Shown: piece by piece, positions 16,645 to 27,286 of the stretch
How positions within the stretch are numbered: the stretch's first letter is position 1
Layout: every line of letters begins with the position of its first letter
Source: Macrostomum hystrix
Taxonomy: Eukaryota > Platyhelminthes > Macrostomidae
DNA length: 64,000 bases
Assembly: GCA_950097015.1 (NCBI GenBank)
Contig: CATNEN010000001.1
Coordinates: 7,497,001-7,561,000 of the forward strand
Direction of reading: 5' to 3'
Notes under the pieces: generated by a model
Databases searched by the model: none
The model's input: the letters and a program-made list of their open reading frames with translations, nothing else
What the model was told of the DNA's origin: nothing
Made by a program: the position numbers and the translations under genes

Positions 16645-17817
16645 TTATTTTTTGTTAAAACGTGAAAGCAGAAGCTCTCTTGCCCGTTTGTCGATATACT
16701 TCTTTTCCATCATTTTGTCCAGGATGTTGACAAATTCTTTTCTATTTTCGTCTTTCATGCCAGTCTTTGCAGCTCCAAGAAGAACGGCCACTCGCTTATA
16801 GATGTCAGAAATTCCTTTTCCTTGAAATGATTGGTCAGTGGAGGACTGGTCGGTGGAGGACTGGGGTGAACTCTCAACTGGTCTTTGTTGTGGTGTGAAC
16901 ACTCTTGCCTTGATTTTATTCATTCGAGCTGGGGAGAAATTTTCTAGTTGTTGCCAGGCATCCGGGTGATCATTTTTATATTTAGCTACTTGAGTCGGAT
17001 CTGCATTTTCAAGGGCACTGAGTACGTCTTCGGGTGTTGATTCAGATGTTTGTTGCTGCTGTGGCGGTTGCTGCTGGGGCGGTTGCTGCTGGGGCGGTTG
17101 CTGTTCTAGATGTTTTATGGCATCTTCTTGATCTGGCAAACCAAACCATTGTTTAAAATGCTTGTACTTTTTGAATCTAGTCAGGATGACACCGTTGTCA
17201 TGCATCATTTTCAGAATTTGTGGGGCCTTTAGTATTTCTATATCTCTTGCAAGAGCAAAACTCACAAGATCTCTATAGTTCTTTAGCTGCTTGTCCGAAA
17301 TTTTCTCTTGGTTCTTAGTCATAAAATTCAGTAAGGTTTCTGTGTAAATTATTCTCTTAGTTTCTGAGCCTTTGACAACAGAAATATGGTTCTTGTTTAT
17401 GTCGATATAATATTCCACTGGTTCATTATAAATGTTTTTTCTCCACATGCTTATTCCAAATACATATTTCCCATCATGTTCTGCGCGTTCTACTGGTCCA
17501 AAAAAGTTATCTGTCACTTTTAGTTGTGACTGTTGTGGGACTTGGACTTGCGGATCTGCAGATTGTTGTATCTGCGGTGCTTCTGGAATTTTGTCCAAAG
17601 CCTTTTGCACCTGGGTTTCCTGTATGTCGTCAATAGTTTCTTTGACTTGATCAATATTTTTCTTAGCTTCTCCATACCCGGGTTTATGAAACTCTGTGGC
17701 TGCTTGGACAAACTCATTGTAGGATTGTTGCTCCTTATTGATTAGCCCGGTAACTCTCTTTTCTGCTTGTGCTAGCTTCTCCAATTCAGATATTTGGTGC
17801 GCATTTTTTCGCTTCAT
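16645..17817 (-). CDS. 390-aa structural-protein candidate (coiled coil, P/Q-rich, basic tail)
   Basis: The N-terminal 90 residues are helical and charged. Residues about 110-210 are globular (FFGPVERAEHDGKYVFGISM onward). Then come a QQPP repeat tract (about 243-262) and a C-terminal basic module beginning QGKGISDIYKRV (about 330-390). It is divergent from the major capsid gene across 30 bp, so the two may be co-expressed. That supports a virion role without proving it. No enzyme motif is visible. Confidence 0.65.
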   Translation of the reverse strand: MKRKNAHQISELEKLAQAEKRVTGLINKEQQSYNEFVQAATEFHKPGYGEAKKNIDQVKETIDDIQETQVQKALDKIPEAPQIQQSADPQVQVPQQSQLKVTDNFFGPVERAEHDGKYVFGISMWRKNIYNEPVEYYIDINKNHISVVKGSETKRIIYTETLLNFMTKNQEKISDKQLKNYRDLVSFALARDIEILKAPQILKMMHDNGVILTRFKKYKHFKQWFGLPDQEDAIKHLEQQPPQQQPPQQQPPQQQQTSESTPEDVLSALENADPTQVAKYKNDHPDAWQQLENFSPARMNKIKARVFTPQQRPVESSPQSSTDQSSTDQSFQGKGISDIYKRVAVLLGAAKTGMKDENRKEFVNILDKMMEKKYIDKRARELLLSRFNKK

Positions 17818-17847
17818 TTTTTATTTTATTTTTTTTAGTTTAAAAAA
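17818..17847. promoter_or_regulatory. Divergent A/T-rich promoter spacer (390-aa gene / major capsid)
   Basis: Thirty bases with a single G separate the two divergent start codons. It is the second such divergent spacer in the element, after 7966-7991. Confidence 0.6.
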
Positions 17848-19134
17848 ATGAACGACCCACTGACACCAGTTTTCTACAAAATTAACAAGCCTATTTTGAG
17901 TGATGATAGCACAATCAAAGCGACTCAAGTAAGAGTTCCCAGTCAGGAAAATCAGAATGAAACTAATCTTGGTCCTGGTCAAACACTGACATTCACCTAC
18001 AATGGATGTTCGTCTCTGGTTAGTGTGCACAGTCTTAAGAGCGGCTTCCATATGACATTTCAATTCAAGACAAAGGGAGGTGCGGATGCAGCTCATGCTA
18101 ACGTTGACAAGCATGATGCAGATGTGGCTCTGATTAGTAACTTTTGGGCGTACATGTTCAAGGAGTTTAGTGTATCGAATGGGAGCACAGAGTTGGAGCG
18201 AATCGCCAACTTTGGAATTGTCTATGACGCTCATTGTTTGATCGAGAATCCAGATTTTATTCAGTTGGGGAGTGGTGCAGGTTTTATTGCAGATGAAAAA
18301 GAAGGAGATATCAATGACAGTGGCTATAAAAAGAGGAAGAAGAGATACAACTATGCATTGCAAGGTGCTGATGATGCTGCCAAGAACCCGCTGTATCGGT
18401 CTGTTGATGTATTCATACCACTGAGATTCATGAGTGGATTCTGTAATACATTTAATCGACTGACTAGTAATTTCAGCTACACCTTTAAGATGACTAGAGA
18501 TGATCGCAGTAGAGTGTTGTGGACTGGGGCGGACCACACTAGGATGGAAGTGAAGCTAACCGGAATCGAGCTGTATTTGGAAGTCATTGAGCCAAAGACC
18601 GCACTAAAAGCAGATTATCTCAAGGCAATAGAGAAGGACATTGATGTCGCCTACACGGCCTACATGTGTCGAGATGAGCGAAACGAAACCAGAACAAACA
18701 TCTGCATTAAAGAGGGATCATGCAGCAATCCTAGGTATATTATTATTAACATGAGAAACCCAAATAACATTATACGCTACATGCATGGAGACGTGCGGTC
18801 CATTCAGCATGAAATCAGTGATAATCTTTACCCCGCACTGCCACAAAATGGAAATTTCAGTCAGAACAAGATTAGCAAATTTTACAGCGAGTTGGTCGAC
18901 TTGGCTGTGAAAGAGAACAATGGAATTGCTATCACTGCTCTTCAATATGGAACTCTTTATCCGATGTTTGGCGCTGATGTGTCTGCCAGACAAATGCCTA
19001 CTGATAACAGCCCTGTGAATATCGTGACTAACATTGAGAGGACTGCCGCAACTGCTGTTGACCTGTACATTATCTATGCGTTCGAGAGGAAGGTGAAGCT
19101 TAACATGATCAACAATTCATCCAGTAAAGTTTAA
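17848..19134 (+). CDS. Major capsid protein candidate (double jelly-roll), 428 aa
   Basis: Length, position and neighbours fit the Polinton double jelly-roll capsid protein. The sequence is beta-rich without membrane segments. It has aromatic- and Asn-rich strands (GQTLTFTYNG, SVDVFIPLRFMSGF, NFSYTFKM) and a late segment (ALQYGTLYPMFGADVSA) before a hydrophobic strand (AVDLYIIYAFERKVKL). The gene is immediately followed by the penton-like gene (23-bp gap). Specific fold assignment needs structure prediction, but the context makes it likely. Confidence 0.85.
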   Translation: MNDPLTPVFYKINKPILSDDSTIKATQVRVPSQENQNETNLGPGQTLTFTYNGCSSLVSVHSLKSGFHMTFQFKTKGGADAAHANVDKHDADVALISNFWAYMFKEFSVSNGSTELERIANFGIVYDAHCLIENPDFIQLGSGAGFIADEKEGDINDSGYKKRKKRYNYALQGADDAAKNPLYRSVDVFIPLRFMSGFCNTFNRLTSNFSYTFKMTRDDRSRVLWTGADHTRMEVKLTGIELYLEVIEPKTALKADYLKAIEKDIDVAYTAYMCRDERNETRTNICIKEGSCSNPRYIIINMRNPNNIIRYMHGDVRSIQHEISDNLYPALPQNGNFSQNKISKFYSELVDLAVKENNGIAITALQYGTLYPMFGADVSARQMPTDNSPVNIVTNIERTAATAVDLYIIYAFERKVKLNMINNSSSKV

Positions 19135-19157
19135 ATATTTTTTTTCGGGGCTGAAAA

Positions 19158-20003
19158 ATGGAAGCGATTGCTGAAAGACTAAATAATATTATTTCTCACT
19201 CTAAGGAGAGCATTCCTATTACAATAGCTGGGCGAATTAATGACTCAAACGGGATATTTGTTGAAAAATTAGAGCAGGCGATTCATCTGGATCCAGGTGC
19301 TAATTACCATGTATATCTTAACGACTTCACTGGTTGGTCAAACGTTCCCAATGTGACAGCAGCAAATAATAAGTTTCATTACAAATGGAGAGGTGCAGCA
19401 GCAGAAGCTGTGGTATTCCCTGTGAGCACGCAAAGTGTGGATACCTACAATTACTTTCTAGAAAGTGTTTTTACTAAAAGAGGCCATTTTGAAACACCCA
19501 ATGAGAGCAAGCCAGAGAAGAAACTGTTCCCTGTCAAACTATCCTATGATCTCACTGTAATGAGAGTGGTCATGCAAGTTCACAAAGATGCTGAGGTTGA
19601 ATTTAAAGATGACACATGGTATAGGGAATTGGGATTCGAGAAGAAAGTTTATAAGGCGGAAGCACAGACTGCATCACCGGAGGCAGTTTCAAGGACCCTG
19701 CTAAGCGGCTTGTTCTTAGCACCCAATATCGCAGACATTGTAAAGGGTTTGAATATACTAATCAGAAGTAATCTCAGTCGTGATTGGGTGTTTAAGGGAA
19801 AGCGAACGAATATTTTGTACAACATCTCAAACTCTGTTGCTGGAGGACAGATGCTGGTAGAGAAACCAAATCCAGTGAAAAGAGTTGTGCTAAGTAATAA
19901 GGAGATTCACGAGATTGTGCTGCAGTTTGAGACGGAAGATGGTGTTGGCGTTGATTTCAACGGTGAAGAGTTTGTATTGACGTTGATCATTGAGAGAATG
20001 TAA
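19158..20003 (+). CDS. Minor capsid (penton-like) protein candidate, 281 aa
   Basis: The protein is beta-rich and about the size of Polinton single jelly-roll minor capsid proteins. It lies directly downstream of the major capsid gene, as is usual. Segments such as GANYHVYLNDFTGWSNVPNV and the C-terminal VDFNGEEFVLTLIIERM look like sheet edges. The stop (20001-20003) sits at the inner border of the right inverted repeat and overlaps the end of the minus-strand TIR gene by 17 bases. Confidence 0.82.
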   Translation: MEAIAERLNNIISHSKESIPITIAGRINDSNGIFVEKLEQAIHLDPGANYHVYLNDFTGWSNVPNVTAANNKFHYKWRGAAAEAVVFPVSTQSVDTYNYFLESVFTKRGHFETPNESKPEKKLFPVKLSYDLTVMRVVMQVHKDAEVEFKDDTWYRELGFEKKVYKAEAQTASPEAVSRTLLSGLFLAPNIADIVKGLNILIRSNLSRDWVFKGKRTNILYNISNSVAGGQMLVEKPNPVKRVVLSNKEIHEIVLQFETEDGVGVDFNGEEFVLTLIIERM

Positions 20004-20235
20004 GCTGCTTAATGATTTCTGCAAAGTTATAGTAGCTGTCGTAGTCCTTTATAATTGCTCCATACTTATGAAACCAGTGACTTTGGAGAGCTAGATTAAT
20101 ATTAGGGACATTGATATCGACGTTGGGACAATATTTCTTCATGTACTCGCTGCATTCTCGTTTGCATTGGTACTTACTCTTGTAATTAGGCTCATGACTT
20201 TTGTAATAAGATCCTGGAGAGACGATTGGGAGCAT
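19987..20235 (-). CDS. TIR-encoded small protein, right copy (82 aa)
   Basis: It is the same protein as at 5484-5720 for its first 78 residues. Reading past the inverted-repeat border adds four residues (TFSQ) before the stop. It converges on and overlaps the penton-like gene. The start at 20235 mirrors 5484. Confidence 0.65.
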   Translation of the reverse strand: MLPIVSPGSYYKSHEPNYKSKYQCKRECSEYMKKYCPNVDINVPNINLALQSHWFHKYGAIIKDYDSYYNFAEIIKQLTFSQ

Positions 20236-20693
20236 TTTTAATGAGAATATAATTTTTTTTCGGAGGATGAGCACCCTAGGTTTGGGGTCTTGAGTTTGGG
20301 GAATGGGATTTTAGTGCTAATTTGATTGTCTTGGCACGCTTTTTGCAGCTTCGCTATTTTGTGCATGATCTCTTAGGGAGTGGCTGCGATAATTTGTTTT
20401 GTCCAAGTTCAGAAACTGGAAAGTATTTTTTTTTTGGCGGGGGAACCTTGTTCCTTCAGGAAAGGTAATGGTTTGTGCAATAAGGAGGCTGCGATAATTT
20501 TTTGTCCTAGATATTCAACTTACAAACTGATGTGGGATATTAAAAGTAGAGAATTTAGAATATGGAGACGGAGTTTTTAGAGGGGCGGGGACCCTTTTTT
20601 TCCTGATCTCTTCGGGAATAATAAAAGTAATGGTTTGTGGATAATGGAGGCTGCGATTATTTTTGTCCTAGAAGCCCCCTCTTGCATACTACT
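20003..20693 (-). repeat. Polinton right terminal inverted repeat (691 bp)
   Basis: It mirrors 5026-5716 without length difference and ends CTTGCATACTACT at 20693. The three GGACAAAA..ATCGCAGCC motifs recur at the mirrored positions. Confidence 0.97.
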
Positions 20694-20699
20694 ATCTAA
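20694..20699. repeat. Polinton target-site duplication, right (ATCTAA)
   Basis: It is identical to 5020-5025. Confidence 0.95.
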
Positions 20700-22377
20700 T
20701 AATTTAGTATATTTCATATGATGGCAACCCTCTAGTTTCACAGGTTTAATTTTGCACTTTTGCATCCTCCTAGACCCAACTCCCTTGTGCCCATTATCTT
20801 CTCTCCTTTGCTTTGTTTTGGCCATAGACAGCCATGCACTGATTAGTCTACTTCATAAAAACTCACACAAGTTTAGGTAGGCCTACTTACTTGTAGTAGC
20901 TAAGAAAGTTAGGCCTATCTTTTAAGTTTTTTTAAACATGCTGTTCTTCATACTTACTTATTTGTAGGAGGGCCTGGGCCCTGGGGCACTTTATATACTT
21001 GTTATTATATGTCATTAGTGCTACAAGTGCTTTGAGCACTCAGTGTGCACTCTAAGAATTCAATATAAGGCAAGTGCTTGCCAACAATGTACATCAAATT
21101 GGGAGGTAGGCACCACCAACGCATGCATATCTTTCTAGGCATATATTATATGGTCCATTCTATATCATTGTAATCATTTGAATTTATATTTATATTATTT
21201 TTTTTCATAATATAATATAAGAAGTGTATATTTTTTCTCATTTAGATATAGGGCCTAGGTATTCTAAACAATCTTAACATAATATGATGTGAGAAATATA
21301 TTTTTATTTCCATATTCTCATTACTTTCAATTGAGGTCTATTTGTAGTCTATTGTTTTCTTATTGTTGTCTATAATACTCATAGACTATCGATTCTGTTG
21401 TAGACCATTTTAGTGTTTTTTAATTACATAGGCCATATAACTAATATTTTATTTGTAAGTTTATCATGACTGTCACTCTATAGTCTCAGTAGGCCTATAG
21501 GGCTTATTGACTTTTTTGTAATGCTTTAATTGTAATTTGTTTGTAGCATTTGTCATTTCCTTATTAGGCCTAGCATGTAGTCTTATCTGTTTACACCAAA
21601 AAATCACTTTTATCTGTACCTCTATCTTTCAAAATAAATTTCCCACAATGTACCATGACCTTAGCTTCATGTAGCTAGCATCTCTTTAACCCTGTGATTT
21701 TGAAACTAATTCAAATATATAGTTTTAGACTTGATAGGTTTGGGTGCAACCCCCACATTAGCCCATAACATCTATGTGCATCAAAGTCACTAGAATTTGA
21801 GTCCTTAACACCTAGCAAGCAGTCAGATTAGGGTGGGTGCAGATCATACATGTGCAACCTCCCAAATCTTAGCTGGCCGTGCGACTTATTTTTTGCTCTA
21901 TTTATGACTTAGTTTGCTCTCATTTGCTCTATTTTTCTCTCCCCTTTTTCCTCTTCTTCACGCCTTCCTTTTTTGTCCCTTGGTCCCCCCTTTGATTTTT
22001 TTGCACTTGGTTGATTGGTTTTTGCAACTTACCTTGCTTGGCCCTCGTTTCACCCAACCAGTTCGGCTGGGTCGGCCGGGTGTTGCGAATGTATGGTGCA
22101 GATTTTACAAAATAAGTGTTTTAGTCAAGAAAAACACAGGATATGGAAACTAGATACAATAAATGAAACAATGTTCCTGTAAATATCTGTATCCCAAACT
22201 TTTGTCTAAATAGCTCCCTATTCATAATTTTCTCTGGTTGTATTTGTCAGCTATGTTTAAACTCTACTATATATATATAGTTTAAGTGATATAAACTTTT
22301 AACATTTACAACATTTTTACTAAATTATAGTCATTTTTTATTTTTTTCTAGCTGATATTACTTCAAGTAGTATAAAA
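20700..22377. other. AT-rich intergenic sequence
   Basis: No gene recognised. It contains many AGGCCTA-type hexamers and long T runs, and leads into the promoter region of the zinc-finger gene. Confidence 0.5.
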
Positions 22378-22417
22378 CGAAAGCGAAAATTTATTTAGTC
22401 AAAAGAAGCAGTGCACA

Positions 22418-24741
22418 ATGTCTTTGGAACAGTCAGATGAGCTGGAGCAGCAAGGGCAGCAGCAACAGCAGCAGGAGGAGGTGGAGGTGAATCAATCCGC
22501 CAATGGCGTGAATGTTGAGTCAGCTACGCACCCTGGATCCAGTGAAGCTGCTCTCGAAGCTAACGGTGGCGAATCTTCCGCCGCAGTTGTCGAAGCTACT
22601 GAAGAATCAGCCGCAGATAATAACGATTGTCCGCAGTGCGAATTGCCCAACGATCCGCAGGGTCTGCACAACCATTTGAGTAATCTGCTCACACAGTCTG
22701 TGGCCGGCTCTCTGCTTGAATTCGACGCTATGAAACGGCATTGGCAAAATTTTGGTGCCAATTTGCCTGGTTTCATTGCAACGCCCTACTGTTCTCATTG
22801 TAAGCTGCATTTTCAGGTGAGCTGCAATTGTGTTGTTTCTTTTGTACATTTTTTGCTTGGATGGATCCAGAAAGACCAGGAATAAATGACGAAGTTTTCC
22901 AAAATCCTTGACTTCGATCCTAAAGTCTCCCAGATCCTCAAATTCCATCCGCCAATCTCCCAGATCCTCAAATTCGACTCGAAAATATCACAGATCCTAA
23001 AATTACATCCGCCAATCTCCCAGATCCTCAAATTCCTCTCGGAAGTATTCCAGATCCTCAAATTCCTCTCGAAAGTATCCCAGAACCTAAAATTTTACTC
23101 GAAAGTATCACAGATCCTCAAATTCCACTCGAAAGTATCACAGATCCTCAAATTCCACTCGAAAGTATCCCAGAGCCTAAAATTTTACTCGAAAGTATCA
23201 CAGATCCTCAAATTCCACTCGAAAGTATCACAGATCCTCAAATTCCACTCGAAAGTATCACAGATCCTCAAATTCCTCTCGAAAGTATCCCAGATCCTCA
23301 AATTCCACTCGAAAGTATCCCAGATCCTCAAATTCCACTCGAAAGTATCACAGATCCTCAAATTCCACTCGAAAGTATCCTAGATCCTCAAATTCCTCTC
23401 GAAAGTATCCCAGATCCTCAAATTCCACTCGAAAGTATCACAGATCCTCAAATTCCACTCGAAAGTATCCCAGATCCTCAAATTCCACTCGAAATTATCT
23501 GACATCCTGATTTTCACTCTAAATATCTCAGATCCTTAATTTCTATATAAAAATGTTTTCAAAATAATATCCAAAACCCTCTCAGATCCCACACCCGCAC
23601 ATTTGATCCCAATTCATCTATCTAATCCTGTACTTGTTTTCCTATCAAGGGCTTTCTTCGCTACGCAGCCCATTGTCGTGAAGCTATCGACGCCGCCGAA
23701 TCCGAGGATGCGGGCGCCGCCGAGTTCGCCAGCCAGCATCAAAGCCGCTTCAACAATCTCGTGACCTTCGTTTGCAACTTCACCGACGAAAGCGTGACGG
23801 CCGAGGATCAGAAGACCCTGGCTTCTAGCTTCCTCTGCCCGGCTGGTAAGCCCAACTACGACATGTTCCAGTTGAAGATTGACTTCGTCTTCACTAACAA
23901 AGAAGCCGGAGCTGGCGGCACCACGGTGGACACCGAACCGCCTGGCCAGCCGTTATTCGCCTGCCTCGTCTGCCAGCAGCCGTTTCGCAGTCTTCGCCGA
24001 CATCTAGACGACGCGCTCTGGGGCTGCAGCACGCCGATATTTCGCGGCCGGCACAATCAGATAGCGGAGTCTAGAATTGCTCATCTGCACGCCTGGCTTG
24101 GCCCTGAGTCTATGCAGCGCCTGCTGAATGTCTTCGGCAGCGGCGTCGGCGGCAGCGGCGGAGGCGGTGGCGGAGACGAATCCAACGACGCCTCCACCGA
24201 GCATTCAGCAGCAGCCATCGGAGCCAATGTGAAGACGCCCCATTGTCCAGTGTGCGGCTGTCATTTCTCCCAGCCTGTGTCCGGTTCAATTGGCGGCGGC
24301 GGCGGTGGCTGCAACCGTCTGCTGCTGCATCTGCAACACGATATCGATACGCCCGGCCATCGAGAGTTGGCCGACCAGCTGCGCGATCGGCTACTCGCAT
24401 CGGATGGCCCGTTGCAGCTGACTTCAACTAGCGAGGATACCGACGCCAGCGCGCTGATTGACTGGATTGGCGAGCACTTTGCCTGCCCCCACGGCGGCTT
24501 CGATTCCAACAATGGCATCGTTGAACAGCTGCGCGCGTCGTTAGATCGACGACGCGTTGAAGTCGCCGCCGGCGCCGGCGCCAACTCGTCCAGTGGGGCC
24601 GCAATCGGGGCCGGAGTTGGTGGCCCCGGCGCTAAGCGTCCGTTTCCAGGCGGCCCCGGTGTTGGACGCAAAGTGGCTCGAATGTCTCGAGGCGGCGGTT
24701 ATCCCTATCAGCAGAGCTGGGGCGGTTATCGTCGCTATTGA
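22418..24741 (+). CDS. Two-exon zinc-finger protein, about 496 aa, unrecognised family
   Basis: Exon 1 is 22418-22816 (133 codons), with donor CAG|GTGAGC. Exon 2 is 23650-24741 after the acceptor ATCAAG. Both are in phase 0, and the stop is TGA at 24739. The N-terminus is Q- and acid-rich. Several C2H2/C2HC-like Cys-His pairs follow: CPQCELP..LHNHL, CSHCKLHFQ|GFLRYAAHC across the junction, CLVCQQPFRSLRRHL and CPVCGCHF..LLLHLQH. The end is glycine/arginine-rich (ARMSRGGGYPYQQSWGGYRR), as in RNA-binding proteins. Exon 2 is markedly GC-rich and contains GGC-repeat glycine runs. A nucleic-acid-binding role is likely. I do not recognise an orthologue. Confidence 0.8.
22890..23505. repeat. 30-bp minisatellite inside the zinc-finger gene intron
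   Basis: Roughly 20 copies of a 30-bp unit containing CAGATCCTCAAATTCCACTC, the first few more diverged. It fills most of the 833-bp intron. Thirty is a multiple of three, which creates a false open frame (KVSQILKFHS repeats). Confidence 0.96.
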
Positions 24742-25084
24742 CGCACTAAATAGACGCAATGGCCCCTGGAACATTGTTGCTTTTTTGATAATCGTGGATT
24801 TCTACATTTCTTTGCTAGTTTTGTAAACATTTGCTTAGTCTAATTCAATCTGTGTGTGTATTTTATTCGCACCCGAGATTCTGATCGTGGATGGATAATC
24901 TTTTGAGATCAATTGTTAGCTAGTCAGCTCTACTAATAAGCTATTTATTATTAGTAGTTGAAAACCCCTTAATCGGGATAATTATACTATAATCCTATTC
25001 GTTCCCTAATTTCGGACATATAGAATTCTAATTAATATAAGCAGTTTTCGAATATCGATTAGGATATCTTCTAATCAGGATTGG
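24742..25084. other. 3' flank of the zinc-finger gene
   Basis: Probable 3' UTR and downstream sequence, AT-rich. I see no clear AATAAA signal. Confidence 0.4.
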
Positions 25085-25590
25085 TAATATTCAAAGCAGG
25101 ATTGGTAATATTCGAATCAGGATTGGTAATATTCGAATCAGGATTGTTAATACTCGAATCAGGATTGGTAATATTCTAATTAGGATTGATAATATTCGAA
25201 TCAGGATTGTTAATATTCGAATCAGGATTGGTAATATTCGAATCAGGATTGGTAATATTCGAATCAGGATTGTTAATACTCGAATCAGGATTGGTAATAT
25301 TCGAATCAGGATTGTTAATATTCGAATCAGGATTGTTAATTTTCGAATCAGGATTGTTAATATTCGAATCAGGATTGTTAATATTCGAATCAGGATTGTT
25401 AATATTCGAATCAGGATTGTTAATATTCGAATCAGGATTGGTAATACTCGAATCAGGATTGTTAATATTCGAATCAGGATTGTTAATATTCGAATCAGGA
25501 TTGGTAATATTCGAATCAGGATTGGTAATATTCGAATTAAGATAGGTAATATTCTAATCTGGATAGATAATTTTCTAATCATGATTGGTA
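25085..25590. repeat. 21-bp minisatellite (TTCGAATCAGGATTGTTAAT)
   Basis: About 23 copies of a 21-bp unit, alternating GGTAAT and GTTAAT and edged by diverged units. Both strands stay open because 21 is a multiple of three. Confidence 0.96.
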
Positions 25591-25599
25591 ATCTTGAAA

Positions 25600-27284
25600 C
25601 AAAAAGGAAGATTATCAACCCTATATCTTCGTTTCCCAAAATTTGCAATCCAGATCTAAGGATTGTTCAACTCATTTGACAAAAAAGAGTCTGCAACTGC
25701 TTTCGTTGTTTATTAGTCTGCTCCAACATGCAATTTCCCTTGTTATTGTTTACTCATTGTGGCACCAGTCGCTGCTGTTGTCTTACTAGAATGTGCGTCA
25801 CAGTCACATTTTGTTCTTTTCTTTATTGGATTTTAACTAGTGGGTAAGATTTTTAATTCAAAATTCGTTGCTAATAATGTCAGGCTAATCTATTTGAAAT
25901 ATAATTGCTTATTGTGTGTTATCTTGTACCTTGCACTTTTGTTATTATGTCTTTTTGTCTTTTGTTTCGCTTAATTAGCAAATTTTAACAAGAAAAACTA
26001 CATAATAGTCTTGTACTCGTAATTTTCGCTGATTGCAGCTCCTACTATTAGCAAATGCAAAAGTACAATGTTCTTTTTGAAAATGTAATGAAAGCTACTA
26101 GCAGACAATACAACTGCTGTTGTTTAAGTACAACTAAGTACTTTGAATTAGTTCAATTACTAATCCAAAAAAGTTATTGATTTCAATCCGTTAGATTTTT
26201 GTAAGAAAACGTTAATCAAATACGAAGTAGCACCAAGGAGGGGGAATTCCCCAGCGAGTTATTCAATGGTTCTGGCTGAAGGGCAGATTTTCCCATAAGC
26301 GCTAGTGTATTTCATACACGAATTAGCACTGCGCCTCATTGCGGCCTTGCCAGGCCTTCAAAGTTTATCAGCATGTCACCCGAATGTGCCTGCATCATTC
26401 CCGTCTTCGGTGGTCACCTACCTTCATCTAGACGGATTTGCTGGACCTTCAAGGGCTAGATCTGGTGAAACTAGGCCACTATGGACACCCTGACGCGAAT
26501 TTCTCCAATTTCACTGATCAAGCCGAAATATTAGGCGCAGCTCAACCACAGGACACCCTCGCCTAGTCTGTCAACCAACCAGTCACCACTCAACGCTGTT
26601 AGCATTCAGCGCTGCCAAAACATTTTCAGGGGGTAGAAATTCTCCCTTGGTATAAAAACGTGCGGCAAAATGGCTTGGTAGTCCTGCTGTTAAATATTTC
26701 ACACAAGCGAACCAAATACACCTTTACAATAAGGAATTGCGTGTTTATTTTTTATTTCAGCCACAAAAATACAAGCAATTAAAAAACATTTACAACAACA
26801 AATATAATCATGTGTTAAAAAATATGCTCAATAAAGCGTTGTGCATTTTAGGTGAGTGATCTATTGATCCGTTGCTATGGTAACCATATGAAATTTACAT
26901 TTTAAAACAGTTTATACACATGATCGTGTACGGATTTTATTAAGAGACATTAACAAAATATTTGCCCTAAATTATTGTGCAATCTGCCAATGATGCAATA
27001 TAAGTTTTTTGTTTCTTAGGAAATCGATGTGAAACAAAATAATTCCTTTTCCCTTCTGGGCCTAAGATACAATTCTTGATATTCAAATTGAATTATGATG
27101 GGGTGCAAAAAAGTTGAACAACGCAATGACTAAAATTTTATCATCCGGTTCGATTGCTTGCGTGAAACAAGACGTCAATCGTTGTACTGGTTTTTGACGT
27201 TGATATTTGTTGACCTTTCTGTCTTCTCTCCATCTCTGCGGGTTTGAGTTAGATGAGAATGAGGTTGTAGGAACTAAATGGTGG
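25600..27284. other. Intergenic sequence, no gene recognised
   Basis: Mixed AT-rich DNA. A short hairpin-like stretch (GCTAGTGTAT...ATACACGAATTAGC) lies at about 26300-26326. Nothing else is supportable. Confidence 0.45.
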
Positions 27285-27286
27285 TA

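Larger units (their letters stand above)
5026..20693 (+). mobile_element. Complete Maverick/Polinton (adintovirus-like) element, 15,668 bp
   Basis: The boundaries are set by 691-bp terminal inverted repeats starting AGTAGTATGCAAG and by the exact 6-bp duplication ATCTAA. The interior encodes the full hallmark set: integrase, protein-primed PolB, adenain-like protease, packaging ATPase and two capsid-protein candidates, with accessory PLA2-like, membrane and coiled-coil proteins. Gene order from the left is TIR ORF(+), 221-aa(+), PLA2(-), INT(+), core/membrane peptide(+), PolB(+), protease(+), membrane protein(-), coiled coil(-), ATPase(-), APL-repeat protein(-), 390-aa(-), MCP(+), penton-like(+), TIR ORF(-). 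I see no frameshift or premature stop in any of these. The inverted repeats have equal length and match at the homopolymers I compared (10 A and 8 A). Both facts point to a recent insertion. Capacity to form particles is inferred from gene content only. Confidence 0.97.

Noticed and set aside
22886-23383. 165-codon frame inside the zinc-finger gene intron
   Set aside because: It is the 30-bp array read in one frame. The gene's splice sites place it inside the intron.
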